A DNA stretch of 64,000 nucleotides from Mesodorylaimus sp. YZB2_4 (Eukaryota > Nematoda > Enoplea > Dorylaimida > Dorylaimidae): NCBI GenBank assembly GCA_030248295.1, contig JASANH010000265.1, forward strand, positions 295,162 to 359,161. The letters run 5' to 3'. Positions within the stretch are counted from its first letter, which is position 1. Each line of letters starts with the position of its first letter. Shown here in pieces: positions 22,842 through 34,979 of the stretch. Under the pieces are notes generated by a model that saw only the letters and a program-made list of their open reading frames with translations, searched no databases and was not told where the DNA came from. A program made the translations under genes and the position numbers.

Positions 22842-23543
22842 ACAATGCCCGAGATGTGACGCAATAACTTTTTCGTTGTCTGAAAACTACTGCCGTGCGC
22901 AATTTGTGCCTGTACATATGCGAGCTCAGCAAGACAAGCAAAAAAATTCGGAACGCTCACTTTGTAGCATCTGAGCGAATAAAGAGACGAAGCCGCAACA
23001 GTAACTTAAGGAGTTTACCTGTTCAAATATACTGTGATTTAATTCGCTGTAGTTGGAGCATTTATATAAACCAACAAATCAAAATCAAATTTTCAAATCA
23101 AAAAACAAAGTGTGATAACGTTAGAGCGCACGGCTTCCGCCCTCCCGCGCACAGCAGACAATGCGAAACTACTAAGCATTATGGCGGGAATTTCAAATTC
23201 AGTGAAAACTTTGTCCGTGTTCAGCTGTACGGCGTGCGTTAACACGAATGAAGTTTTGTATTTTGTTGACCCCTTATGAGGCCTTCAAAATTCATATGGT
23301 CTTGCCGCCGTACGCGTCGGGCACCAAGGAGACCTCCTTTTTAAGAGTAAAAGTGACTTGAATCCTGCAAAGGGTCGAGGTTGCTGCACTGGCGCATATT
23401 TGTGTCATATACAAGTATGGACTCCTAGCGCCACGCCCTTATTTTCCCTCAGTCTCTTCGTAGAAGCTTAGAAACGCTTAAAAATCTCAAAAACGCTTAA
23501 ATATCCATATCTTTTTATCAATATCTCAACAAAGATATAAGTA

Positions 23544-23619
23544 ACCTGTTTTCTTTGAGAATATACACGCCCTCACGTGCTGCATAGTGCCGCGAGTATA
23601 CTCCCAAAGAAAACAGATA
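23544..23619. repeat. Palindromic mini-MITE, copy 2 (best preserved)
   Basis: ACCTGTTTTCTTTGAGAATA at the left pairs with TACTCCCAAAGAAAACAGAT at the right, around a 35 bp centre with CACGCCCTC and GTGCCGCG. A single-stranded form would make a hairpin stem of about 20 bp. Related copies are at 13089-13162 and, partial, near 14640. Confidence 0.7.
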
Positions 23620-23809
23620 TGTAGTGCCGTAGATATGGATATAGATATCCCAAAAGATGTGGATATTGATATCAACAGTAGTCAAAACTATCTAGCCTCT
23701 AAAAACCAGACATCAGAACTGTTTCGCTAAAGACAGTCGAAAATGCATGAGATTTAAATTTGCGGCGCTGTCATCAATATGAACAAAAATAAATTAAAAA
23801 AGAACGCAT

Positions 23810-23915
23810 ACCCGTACCCGTGACCTCTCACCCAAACCCGTACCTATACCCATACCCGGCAGGTACGGGTGGGTACGGGTGGGTACGGGTTTGGGTACCC
23901 ATGCAGGACCCCGCG
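23810..23915. repeat. Inverted GGTACGGGT/ACCCGTACC repeats
   Basis: The left half carries ACCCGTACCCG, ACCCAAACCCGTACC and CCCATACCCG. The right half carries three GGTACGGGTG units and GGGTTTGGGTACCC. Such subterminal iterons with an end reading TGCAGGACCCC resemble non-autonomous hAT ends. A related end (AGGGTCCTGCACGGGTA) is at about 21269, inverted. Confidence 0.6.
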
Positions 23916-24344
23916 GATAGGGGTTGCAAGGAAACACCATGCGGTACGGCAACTGAAATCATTAGCGGTCCCAGCATAAAAATGCGCAAGATCCATCCAT
24001 ATGACGTCCTAGCGCCAAGGCCGCGACCTTGCTCGCCAGGACAGACATAGAGGTTGGCTGATGATAGAACTTTAATATTCAATATGTTTGTGTATAAAAG
24101 CGATATCACAAATGAAGCAAAACGCATCACGCCACTACCACTAATGGTTTTATTGAAGCAGTTTCTTAAGAATTGAAAATCCTGAGAGTGGTTTCCTATC
24201 CGGATGGCCTCTGTAATGATGGTGTATAGGAGTATAGACGGGCGTGATATTTCCGATCCGACTTAACCATGCGGAAACTATAAAAACATTGCAGGTGAGA
24301 GCTACGCCTAGATATTCTCTATAAAAACTATGCTTTTTTGCGGA

Positions 24345-24800
24345 GAGACTGACAAGGGAACATCACCAACCGTCAAGTCGAACTTTAGAAACCCCAAAAC
24401 TCGTAATATGTTCCAAGGTGCAAAAGAAAGCTCCAGGCAAAATATTAGAGGGGCCTGGCTAACTGGTCAGAAGTGGCCAGCGTCCAAAGTGCTTGAGCTT
24501 TGTGTGGCGAGGAAGCCGCATTGAGGAAAACATGCAGAGTTCTTTACAAACTCGGTTTTTGGGTTCCGAGTTTTGGATGTAAGCTTCCAACATTCTGGTT
24601 CGAAGTTTTTTCGTGAAAAAACCCAGAAGATCCCGTGAGATTAAAAATTGCACTTTACTGTAAGCACTGACCACTGCTGACCAGCTGGCCAGACGCCTCT
24701 AATATTTTACACATAGCTTTCTTTTGCACCTTGAAACATACATATTACAATTTTCGGTTTTCCAAAGTTCGACTTGACGGTTGGCCATCTTCCCTTGTGA
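24345..24800. repeat. Inverted repeat pair of a dispersed element
   Basis: About 24345-24480 (CAAGGGAACATCACCAACCGTCAAGTCGAAC ... AACTGGTCAGAAGTGGCCAG, abbreviated) is repeated in inverse orientation at about 24665-24800. A third diverged copy of the inverse form is at 54712-54845 beside the Penelope-like relic. Shared landmarks include CCGTCAAGTCGAACTTT, TGCAAAAGAAAGCT and TCTAATATTTT. The 185 bp loop encodes nothing recognisable. Confidence 0.6.
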
Positions 24801-25103
24801 GCAAGTGTTAAGGATTGCTGGTGTACATGCACGTGGTTACTGTACTGTACGTCTGTAGAGACTGCAGGCAGTATTAGCGTTGGAAGCAGCAATAAAAACT
24901 GGCTGGTTCCCTGTCATTCTGCATATTAGCAACGAGGAAAAATATATATTGTAGTTACTTGCACCCACCAATTCCAGATCAAGAGTTTCCTGTCGGCCTT
25001 GATACCAGAAATAAAAGACAAGTGACGGCATCGCCTGCTCTCTTATTGTAACCCAGTGCCATCCTCGGGCCAGCCCTAGGTAGCCCTTACGCGGGCCAAG
25101 GAT

Positions 25104-25109
25104 TTTATT
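25104..25109 (-). terminator. Poly(A) signal for the cysteine-rich peptide gene
   Basis: AATAAA on the minus strand, about 130 bp downstream of the TAG stop at 25240. It supports a minus-strand transcript ending here. Confidence 0.4.
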
Positions 25110-25239
25110 ATCAACACAAATATGTAGAAAGAAAAGACGTCTTGCAGCCCACGTAGCCCATAGTCATTTCGTTGCTTCCTTATCGCTCGCCCCAGTGTCC
25201 GGCTCCATGATGCCCAGCAACGAAACCTTTCCAGTCTTA

Positions 25240-25428
25240 CTAGCAATAACATGCGTCGTGGATAATGCGGCACATGGCGCATATCACGAAAGATGTTGCG
25301 TAGCACGCCCCATGATAGCAGTCATACAGGCCCCTGCAGTCTACGTTGCAACGGGAGGCCAACGGCAACATTCCTTGAAACAGCAAGAAAATGACAAGTG
25401 AGACTTGGATAAGCTTTTGGCCAGCCAT
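25240..25428 (-). CDS. Small secreted cysteine-rich peptide (putative)
   Basis: A 62-residue frame with a true ATG at 25428. Residues 1-26 look like a classical signal peptide (MAGQKLIQVSLVIFLLFQGM, then LPLASR). The mature part of about 36 residues has eight cysteines in the spacing C-x3-C-x5-C-x4-C-x7-C-x2-C-x6-C-x-C, even in number and suited to a disulfide-stabilised peptide. The frame ends with TAG. The same bases form a good splice donor (TA|GTAAGA), so a longer spliced product cannot be excluded. AATAAA lies downstream at 25104-25109. I do not recognise the family; an extracellular effector, defence or signalling peptide are all possible. The evidence is composition and architecture only. 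Confidence 0.5.
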   Translation of the reverse strand: MAGQKLIQVSLVIFLLFQGMLPLASRCNVDCRGLYDCYHGACYATSFVICAMCRIIHDACYC

Positions 25429-27831
25429 GAAATATCGGCCGTGATACTAGGATGCTCGTCGAAGAGAAGGCAGCTCAACCAGAGTGACTGTCTGTTCCAC
25501 GCAGACTGCTAAAATAACAGTTTCTCCGAGTAAATCTTATTATGCCAGTGGGAATGGGATTAGAAGCCCGAGCAGCATGTAACAGGATTTTAAAATCGCT
25601 GACATTAAACATATGTCCATTTACCAGAAGATCGAAAAATTATACAAATGCTGAGATTGCGCAAAATGTTTTATACAGTACGCATCGATATACTTAAACC
25701 AAAACAGTCAAGGATTACTAGATACAACTCGATACAGCTCCAGTAGCTCACAGATTTTTCGAAGTCCATCATGACAGCCTTAGCAAGGGAAAGTGAGGTG
25801 TGTTTCTGTTGTGCTTCAACACTCAAGTGCATGCAGGCCACACCTTTCTGTATATGCCACGGGCTATATCGCGCGCACTGCCGTGGTTTCCGCACGCAAT
25901 GCAATCATGACAGCCTCGATTTGTACAGTAGGCACCTAGCACATTCGAACTCCATCGGACAATGTGTGAAGGCTTCAAGGAGGAAGTGCTATCTCACAAA
26001 TCGAGGATTTTCCGAAAATAGCGCAGCAACTTGATTTCAAAAAACCCCCGCCGCTAGCACTTTACCACTTCCTCCGCGGGACCTTTCAGGTCGCGACCTT
26101 GAATACTCCTTAGAATACTGAAACCCAGAGCACCTCTTTCACCAATAATTACAAAAGGCACCTGCTTCCGCTCCTCCCCTCTGACGCAAATTGTTTGTGT
26201 CAGGTTTTTCTTGTAATTAAACAGCTTAGCGGGACAGCGTGTACACGCTCTCCAGGGTGCAAGTGCTCATCAAGCAAAGTGTTTTTCTTTCGCTCGGGCA
26301 CTTTCCAGACATTGGGTTAATTCTCTATATTTCTTCCGCCTCTGACGTTGGAAGCGAACTAATGGAATAATTGAATATGCCTACGCCATCAAGTTGGCAG
26401 AAGAGAGTTTTAAAGAGTTCAAGTTTTTAGCTAACTAGGACTCAGTTGACAAGTATCTAATGTTCAACTTGTCCCTATGTTTCTCCTTGGTTTAAAGAAT
26501 GCATTGCGGCAGTTTTGTTTGACAACCACAACATTTTTTGATTAGTTTGCAATGCACAATAAAAACTGCATAGTGGCTTGAAGCCTCTGGTGTGATAGCC
26601 TAGCTGTCGTAAACTTGATTTGCTTTCTTGGAATATTTCTTCATATCGCCTGCAACCAGACTCCTCTCGAGTGCGATGGCTTGCTTTTCTGAATCACAGC
26701 ACTCTGAGTCCTTGTATCGATTTTGAGTCGGGCCAACTAAGTCATTTAAGACCACGCCCTATCTATGACGATGCGCCTAACTTGAGAAAGATGTGATCCT
26801 AAATTTCTTCAAGGATAAGATTTCGTGTTGATGGGACTGCCTCGTTTTAAGTTTGTCACTCTGCTTGTTTCCGCTTCAAGGAGTACAAAGTTTTTGGATC
26901 TGATGCATCAATCTCTTTTCCTATTTTACTTCAGTTCCAAATGAAGACGAATGATTCTGGAAGTTTTTCATAAACATATGCACCGTTTCAATAAAAATAG
27001 CGCTGAGAATCATTTTAAAATAGAGTCGAAATGTACTCTGTTTAGGAGAACTCGATGGGAAAAAGTGAGGTGAAATATTTATTCCTGCCGTACTTCTAAT
27101 GATCGGTATGTAGGCAGCATTTTCTAACAATGTCTTTACGCCCCTACTTTTGTGTCATTTCCTTCCGTTAGTCGTACGCTTCAAGATTTTCGATGACATA
27201 GCAGTCAAGAAGTGAAAGTTTAACACTACTCCAGAGTTTAATGCTCTGCATATTTTTGACTTCAATGAGGAGTAACCCAGGCGCGATGAGGAGGAAGTGC
27301 ACGGCTAACAGAAAAAAGCAAACTCGATGGAATTCCCAACATTGTTTCTCATTGTGTTCATTTCCGCCCATTTTTTATTAAGTTTCCCTGTATCTTCAGG
27401 ACGCTCCCTTCTATTTTGAAGCATTACCTTTTCTGATATAGCATATCCCGTCAGGAGCCCTTATCATAGTCGCTGTGCGAGCGTCCATCCGATTGCCTCG
27501 CAGGTTATCAAACCCTGGTTTCCTAGGCTTCTCTGTCATCTCTCCTTGATCCCTATCCATTTCGTTGCTGCGCACACTATTTTTCCATTTCCACCTAATT
27601 CGTCATTGTCGCCTCTGGGCAGCTGGTATCAGGCGGCCCCCGTTGCGTGTCGAAACTGATCGAATCACGATTGCCCCCCACGCAAAAAATCAGTCTAAAA
27701 AGCAAATTTACCATCTTCTTTTAGGTTTCTTTGAAAATCTGATCTGCTGCAGGCTGTCAAACAAATTGAATCATTATTTGTCAAAAAAGTGTGCGAATAT
27801 TTACGACTAAAATCCTCTTCATATTGACGAA
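25429..27831. other. Gene-free stretch upstream of the GPCR
   Basis: No gene, clear repeat or RNA gene is recognised. The promoter of the GPCR at 27832 should lie in its right part; I see no defined core motif. Confidence 0.45.
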
Positions 27832-29235
27832 ATGGAAACACGATCAGTTTTCGACTCTCGCACACCGAGTTTTCATGATATTATATCCGGAATCTTCTAT
27901 TACCAACGACCTAATTTTACTTGGCCGTTTTTTAATGATAATGCTAGCGACTTTGAAATCCCTACTCACTTAGAAAATTCAAAATTTAATTTTACCGCCA
28001 AAAGTTTGGCGCCAGATTCAAAAACCGTCGTTATGAGATATTTCGTGGGTATTGTAGAATTTTTAGTTTTCGCTGTCGGAACACCAGCAAATTGTCTCGT
28101 TTTATATTTGATTTATGAAATTTTTCGACGTCGTAATAGAAATCAAGTTAGCGATGCGAGTGGTGGTCATTTTCAAAATGGTCAATTTTTCGTCTTTACA
28201 ATGACAATATTTGATTTATTTTTTTGTCTCATACACGCCCCAATGATGTTCATAATGGTGGTTCTAATCGAGTATGTACCTTTCACTCCTTCCGCCTGCA
28301 TAGTCATGTATTTTGTCACGCACGCTTCGACGACTGGTTCGAGTTTGAGTTTATTAGCGCTAAATGTGGAAAAATTCATTCGCTTATATAAACCATTGCA
28401 TTACGCATCGATTGTTACTAAAACCCGAGTTTTGTCGGCTTCACTGCTTATATGGATTATTTCGATATCTTGGGGAATATTTCTCATGTTCGGTCCGTTC
28501 ATGATGAATAGACAAACTCCCAAGACCCAATGCTATCAAAAATTAGAGCACCCTGGAGTTTATGTCTTCTTCGCCGCACAATTTTTCGTATTGCCCACAT
28601 TGATTTCGTTGGCAATTAGCGGCTTCACCCTGTTGGCCGCCCTGAAAACCAGAAAACAACGACGATCAGGGCCGTCAGAGCTGGTGCTCGTGAAAAAAAG
28701 CACTGATAATAGCCAACACCCAGAAACGAAGACAGAAATTGTGCGAGGCATAGGAAAAAATAGAAATCCATTGAAAAGTAGAGATTCGAAATTACACATG
28801 AATCGGAGAGAAAAGGCGACAGGAAAGAAAAAACCTTCTTGTCTGACTTTTATGGCCTTTGTTGGATTCGTGTTCACCACGACGATCTGGTCAGCAATTA
28901 CGATTCTACCTTATCGACTGGGCTATTTATGGACGATAATGCATCCTAATTCCAGCTACGATATGGTCATCTGCATGTTTGCCTTACTAGCGTTAATGGT
29001 GTTGAACTCGGCTGGAAATCCGTTTATTACCATCGTTACTAAACGACAATATTCCAGCCGGGCGAGGAGACTGGTTAAGTGGTCTCGGTCGAGCACAAGT
29101 CGGAGACCCACATCGGGCAGACAGACTGAAACCAACATCAGCGTGGCTGCGGGAGGAGAGCGAGGGGGCAACGAAACCGAAGCAGATGTTAGAATGAATG
29201 TTCCGCGTGAAAGACTGGGTTTGAAAAACGCATAA
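27832..29235 (+). CDS. Class A (rhodopsin-type) G-protein-coupled receptor, orphan
   Basis: Intronless frame of 467 residues with seven hydrophobic segments: TM1 about 72-98 (GTPANCLVLYLI, N87 as N1.50), TM2 117-145 (FDLFF, D128 as D2.50), TM3 155-182, TM4 200-225, TM5 242-271, TM6 338-368 (P360), TM7 377-402 (LNSAGNPFITIV, N396-P397). C156 and C234 are placed for the conserved TM3-ECL2 disulfide. The extracellular N-terminus of about 70 residues has three N-glycosylation sequons (N28, N37, N53). The TM3 end reads NVEKF where D/E-R-Y/F is usual, and the NPxxY motif is NPFITIV. The third intracellular loop (about 272-336) is long and basic, and the C-tail is Ser/Arg-rich. Overall it looks like a divergent peptide- or amine-type receptor. 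The ligand cannot be inferred. Confidence 0.88.
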   Translation: METRSVFDSRTPSFHDIISGIFYYQRPNFTWPFFNDNASDFEIPTHLENSKFNFTAKSLAPDSKTVVMRYFVGIVEFLVFAVGTPANCLVLYLIYEIFRRRNRNQVSDASGGHFQNGQFFVFTMTIFDLFFCLIHAPMMFIMVVLIEYVPFTPSACIVMYFVTHASTTGSSLSLLALNVEKFIRLYKPLHYASIVTKTRVLSASLLIWIISISWGIFLMFGPFMMNRQTPKTQCYQKLEHPGVYVFFAAQFFVLPTLISLAISGFTLLAALKTRKQRRSGPSELVLVKKSTDNSQHPETKTEIVRGIGKNRNPLKSRDSKLHMNRREKATGKKKPSCLTFMAFVGFVFTTTIWSAITILPYRLGYLWTIMHPNSSYDMVICMFALLALMVLNSAGNPFITIVTKRQYSSRARRLVKWSRSSTSRRPTSGRQTETNISVAAGGERGGNETEADVRMNVPRERLGLKNA

Positions 29236-29379
29236 ATTTTATAATGGGAATGATAATTTAGGGTGAATGTCACAACGGAATGCCAGCAGTTTCCTGATCA
29301 TATTGTAGCTTTTTGAGTCTTATTTTGGTCACATTGAGGCATGTTAGCTGGTGCCCTGATGTACAGTGCTTCACGCGAA

Positions 29380-29385
29380 AATAAA
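29380..29385 (+). terminator. Candidate poly(A) signal for the GPCR gene
   Basis: AATAAA 145 bp after the GPCR stop codon (context GCGAAAATAAAGTGT). Confidence 0.45.
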
Positions 29386-29524
29386 GTGTAAAGTGTGGAT
29401 TTATCCAGAATGCACAGACACTGTACGCTGGACGCGGGTGTGTTGTGGGGGGGGGGGGGGGGCAGTTGGAGTTGTGTCGGAAAGAGTGCCCACTTCCGAT
29501 GTTGTGTGGAGCGCAGTGGATGTC

Positions 29525-29606
29525 ACGTCATGTCATATTTTATCCATAGCCAAGCACTATTCATACAACGCACTCGATGGCTAAGGAACACATATTATGC
29601 GGATGT
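29525..29606 (-). repeat. 3' fragment of the SINE at 36336-36505
   Basis: The plus strand TGTCATATTTTATCCATAGC, CAAGCACTATTCATACAACG and GGCTAAGGAACACATATT match the left part of the SINE at 36336-36505 in the same order. The tRNA-like head is absent, as expected of a 5'-truncated copy in minus orientation. Confidence 0.65.
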
Positions 29607-32600
29607 TAGGCGCAACCGCTCGATCTTACAATTTTACTGGGCACTTACAGGAAAGGTTCAGACATGGCAGGTACTAGTCGGAAAAGGAGCGAGGCAAAGG
29701 TAGGGGGGAAGGTCACAATGTAGTCGTGTAGGTATCCTGCCTTGCCACGGGCTGACCCGGTGTTCGGTCTACGTGGAGAGAAGAGACGAAGAGAAGGCGG
29801 CTGTTCTTGGCACAGGCAGCAACAGCGAGTGAGTAGGAAAAAGGCATCCACATGAACCAAAGAACGAGACTGGCCCAAACTGGTTAGACGCATAAATGAG
29901 ACTTATGCTAATGAGCAACCGGTTAGGCCATAAACCCCATTATCACTACAACAATACTTGCGAGAGGCAACAGGATGCAATAGGCTACTGCTACTTCAAG
30001 GACTGCTATAGTATCGGCGGTTTTGGCGTCGATACGACGGTTTTGTTCGAGTTCTTTGAGATTTCTTCCCCAGTATCGAAAAATATGGCGTGGAGTGCGC
30101 AAGCGGCAACCCAGTTACATTGTGCTGCTCACACACTGTTGGGCCAAGTCGGTTGACGAAACAGCACAGATAGCAATAGGCTTTTCAACTGCCTTTTAAA
30201 GTGCCAAAAGCAGGTCAGATAGCTGATCTCCGCGAGACCAGAAATACAGGATTGGATCTGTTGATGGGGGGGGGGCTTCCGCAAAGTGGTCACAGAAGCA
30301 GGGGACACGATATGGGTTTTGGAGATATGGTTGGGTGAGCATGACTCGATGGGCGAAGACACTACGCATGGGTTGTCTGGTTTCGTCTACTTGGCCTTTG
30401 GCGGATTGTCCACCATTGTTATGTACTGTATGTAGCTCAGAGAGAGAGGCGACATCACAGGCGAGCGGTGTCTGTCTGTACGCGGATGCTGGAATCGGAT
30501 TCGAAATAAAATCTTTCCTTGGTCCAGTTTGACTTGAATGCTAGTAGGAGTTGGAATATTATTCACTGCTGCGGGATGCTTTGGGGCAGTCTCCAACGCT
30601 GGGGCACCCCAAGCCAGAACCGGCCAACGATGCCAAGAAAAGATACATTGCGAGTAGGTGAGACATACCAGCAGGTCAAGCAAGATGGTGCAGCTTACAC
30701 TCGGAAGTGCAAAGCTGGCCATGGGATAAAATTTGGATACTTCCTTTGGAGCTTGGGCTGCCAAATAGATTTCGTATCTCCAATTCAAAGTCAATGCTAA
30801 CAAATAAATTCGACGTGGCTGAACAATAAATTTTCCGCACTACTTTGTATAATTTTTTAAATTTTTAAAAGTGGAAAATCGATTGCATTATCGAATTTCT
30901 AGCGTAAACGTTTTTATCGCGGTCACTAGCGTCTAAGATGAAATCCGAATTCTTGTAATTTTCATTTCTGACGAGTGGGAGTGTTGTTATTTCTGACCTC
31001 TTGGCTGCCCAATTGCAAGTACTGTAGGGGGCGTGCCTCAGTCACTGAAGAGAAATGACCCTGGATTACAAGCAGCAGCCTACTTGCCTGCACGTTCAAT
31101 TTTCCTGGGCCTCGAAAATATGTCCTCGTCCCGATGCAATAATCATTAGCAAAAAATTCATGAAACGAAACTGGGAAAGGTAGCACATAAGGTTTGATAC
31201 GCCTTCAGAGCAGGCCAGTCCAGGCTGACAAAAGGTGATCGAGAAAGATCCTGCCTGGCTCGGGCTGGTCCCATGTAACGTTACTCGCGGTTTTAGGGTT
31301 GACGAGTAGACCATAGCGACTACAGTAGCCTCATTTATGTCACCAGCATGGGGAAGGTGTCTTCCAGAAGATGCTCACATCTGCACATCTTGTAAAGTAG
31401 ATATTTCCTGCAAGTGTTGCCAAAAATTTTATTATATTTGCAGGACAGGTCCCTCTTTTAGTTGCACAATCTCGTGCTTCAGGCTGGAATTTTGAAGAAT
31501 GTGCACTTCCTCTTGCATATTCGTCAAAATTCCATTCGAGACTTTCTTGCAGCAATGAGGCACAATGGAATTTAGACACTGGGATGTACATTATTGCTTG
31601 CCTGGCGCTCTTGGCCCGATGCATGCAATTTATGCTTATAAATATTAGTTGCTCACTATTAAAAGTAAAAACGAATTTGGTGACTCATCCAAAGGATGGA
31701 ATTTGGTGGCCACTGGTGTTCTCCTGCTGCAGATGTTCTCCACATATCCTCAGATTATCCAGCAGGTAGCCGAAGCAGCATACGGCAAGGAGCCCAGGTG
31801 ACGCATGCACGAAATGTGGAACACACAAAAGTATAGTAGCATATAATATTGCAGTTCTCATGCAGAAAAACTTTTTTCTCTCGTTCAGTCCTTGTTGGGG
31901 CGTATTCTAAAAAAAGGTTCAGAGTTTTAGCTCTTTGTCGTGAGTCAGTGAGTTGTGATGTTCTGTCGCCTGCCAGATTGCCTGAGAACTGAGATATGCA
32001 ACTTCAGGCAGGATAATTGTAATGACAAATATTTGAAGCCGAGTAAATTCAATACTTTTATCATAATTGTTCATGGGATTTGGCATCATATGATTTATAG
32101 ATGAGGAAATGATCTATTTCTTGCGTGTATACGCGTCTACCTGTCGATTTTTCCACGCTAGCCTTTGCTGACACTGCTTTTAGATAGCAAGCGCGTTGTC
32201 TTTCTGTCGTCTCGTGTCGGTGGGGAGTCGATAGGACAAGATAATCTTCTTTCCCTGATCTATATACCTTGTGCAGTGGATAACCCAGTTTTTCATTATT
32301 TTATATGGTGCTTGTTAGGTACAGCGCTCATAGCTAAAACGCTGTAATTTCATGAACTTGTAATCGGGTCCATAATAAAGCATTTGGAAGTCGTGAAACA
32401 GGCTCTCTCTGAAGTCCCCAAGCCATTATGGTTTGCGGGGAAGGTTTTTCTTTAGTACCTACCTGCGAGATTTACACGTCTGGTCAGCAGAAGCAACCAA
32501 GCTAGATCTACATATACGTATGACAAGGGCACGTTTCTGCCCATAGAAGGAAAACCCGCTGAGATTTTTAATGCACACGTTCCCTGACTAGGTTCCCATG

Positions 32601-34979
32601 TCCAATCCAAATTTTATCCGGTTTTGGCCGCAGGGTTCGCGGGTTATGGCGAAAATAAAAAACCTGGTCGGGACTTCAGCCTTCACACCCCCTGTGGAGC
32701 CCGAACGGAAAAAGATTTTGGAAATTTCTTTGTTAGAACTTAATTTAGTGTAAACTTACACTGAGACACGAAATTTCATTGCCCTATGACGTCAGACTGT
32801 TGAGATATTGTTGATGGTGTGGCACATGTACTACAAGGGGGGGGGCGCTACCGCGCCCCCATAGCTCTCAGGGGGTGTCTCGTCAAGGGTTCCGACTAAA
32901 CGCGATTCCCTCTCACCAACGACAGGGTAAGCTGATGATCCACCCATAAAGCGGCCCAAATTACTTTACGACCTGGTTGGTTTTTGTCTTGTTTGCTCAA
33001 CCGATTGCTTTTTTACACTCAGCAGTGTCAGTAGCCAAGTGGTCTACAGTGGCGAAAATTTTCAGAAGAAGCCATGAAACTTTGCGGTAAATAAGTTTTC
33101 ACTGGAAAAACAAATGCATAAACGAGTCACAAATTCGGCACGCGGATTTCTTGTAGCAGGTTCAAGCTGCTTACCACAAAATAGGTCCGATAGTGTGGTT
33201 TTAGTGATTGCTGTAAAATCGCTCGTCATTAACAGATCCCAGAATAATCTAAACACAATACAGTCGAGTCCACTCATAGTCACACCAAGAAATGTTGCAC
33301 TCCAGTCATAATCACAGGTTTTCAAAGTCCCGAATTTTGTCCCTACACTTTGTGTGTATTTTGAGTTCGCCCATTATCACACTAAATTTGGTCCGGTCCG
33401 CTTACTCTCACATAAATTTCTTGGTCAAGCGGAATAAGCATCAGGAAAGAGCCATATCTACACTTTTGGCAGTCAAAAGCAAACGCGAAATCATAAAAAG
33501 CCCAGGATTTCTCGCAAGAAAACACGTGCAGTCAGTCAGGCGCATCCGCGCATGGCACCTTTATGCTTCAGCTTTGATGTGACTGATCCTTTAATTTGAA
33601 TTTCTTTGGCTACAAAAACTTTGAAAAAGCCTTTTAAAAAGTTAAGAATATACGAAAATGGCGAAAAAACGAACAAAAAAAGTTTTGGCCATTTCAGAGT
33701 GTGTACTTCCGTTTTAGTCACAGATCAGATAGTGTCACATTTTCTTCCCGTCCAGAGCTGGTGATACTGAGCGGACTCGACTGTGCTGATTTTTTATTTT
33801 TTTTGGGGATAAATTCTTGTTAATGTAGAAACTTTAGAAATGTTAAAGACGTCTTTTACAGCGGAAATTCACATACTATATTTAGTCTGCTTGGTGGTAA
33901 GCAGTCGCAATCTGCTGAACAATGACATATCAGCGCGTTCAGACCTCTGAGAGGGAGCAGTTGATATTTTTATATCGCGAAGTTGGTGTCTTAAAGTGTA
34001 GTTTCATGCACCTCCTGAAAATTTTGGCCCTGTAGAACAGACCACATTGCGTGCCTGAATTCCTGCGTCCGAGTGCCCTTGCATCAATATCCAGCATCGA
34101 GGTTCAACTCGTGGCGTACAGTCTGCCTTTGATGTCAACTGCCATGCATTCGTGCACTCTCATCGCACCACATCGGACTGTGACAAATGCTAAGTAAGAA
34201 TTGGTTGCGCCATCACGAATTCAACAAAAATATAAAAATCATTTGACAAGGTGGAGTCTTTGCGGTCTTCAATACTTGCGCACCTCTAAAAAGTGAAAAC
34301 CTCTGTTTAAAAACCCAATCAAATGTTAACTTTTCGAACGAAATTTCCGCTGGGATAAGTGATTGAATTTGTGTCACGTTACCGCCAGAAAGTCATTTTC
34401 TATAATGGAAAATAAACTGCAGTCGAATGTGTCATGTGCGCGTGGACCTTGCAAGCGTGTTCGTTCGAGGCAGTTACATTGTGTGCAGTGAACGTCGTCA
34501 TCGTGCGCTGTGTGTTGGAATATGGACTACAGTATACTTCTCGGCGCGTGCTCCTGCCAGCTCTGCCTGTGCCAAGCCACCCACATAACGTTACAGTAGG
34601 ACGCCTACATGAGCGTAGTGTGCACCTCGGCCATGTTTCCTCGGGATGCAGACGAGACAAGAATGTTTTTTATGTTAGATCACAATCGATGCACAGTCGA
34701 ACTGTTCCAGTACACCGTATATATTTGCCCGAGAGTACCAAAAAACGACCCTTTCCAGGCGATCAACGCGTAGAACTTCATGACTTTTTGTAAAGAAAAC
34801 TTACCAGCGCTATACCTTAGCAGCCTAAACGGGTCCTGAAACAGATTACCTTTATGGCGCGTATCATTTTATCCAAGTCACATTCTTAGAGCTTTATGAG
34901 AAAAATGTTGAAGAAGTTTGATAGTGAATTACCTAATCATCCCATGTTATCACTTATTTCATTCATCTCGGGTTGCAAT

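Larger units (their letters stand above)
29236..34979. other. Gene-free stretch with SINE fragment and G tracts
   Basis: No supported gene over 5.7 kb. It contains a 16-G tract at 29447-29462, a 10-G tract at 30266-30275, a 9-G tract at 32837-32845, and a SINE 3' fragment at 29525-29606 matching 36336-36405. Open frames are short and without recognisable domains. Confidence 0.5.
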
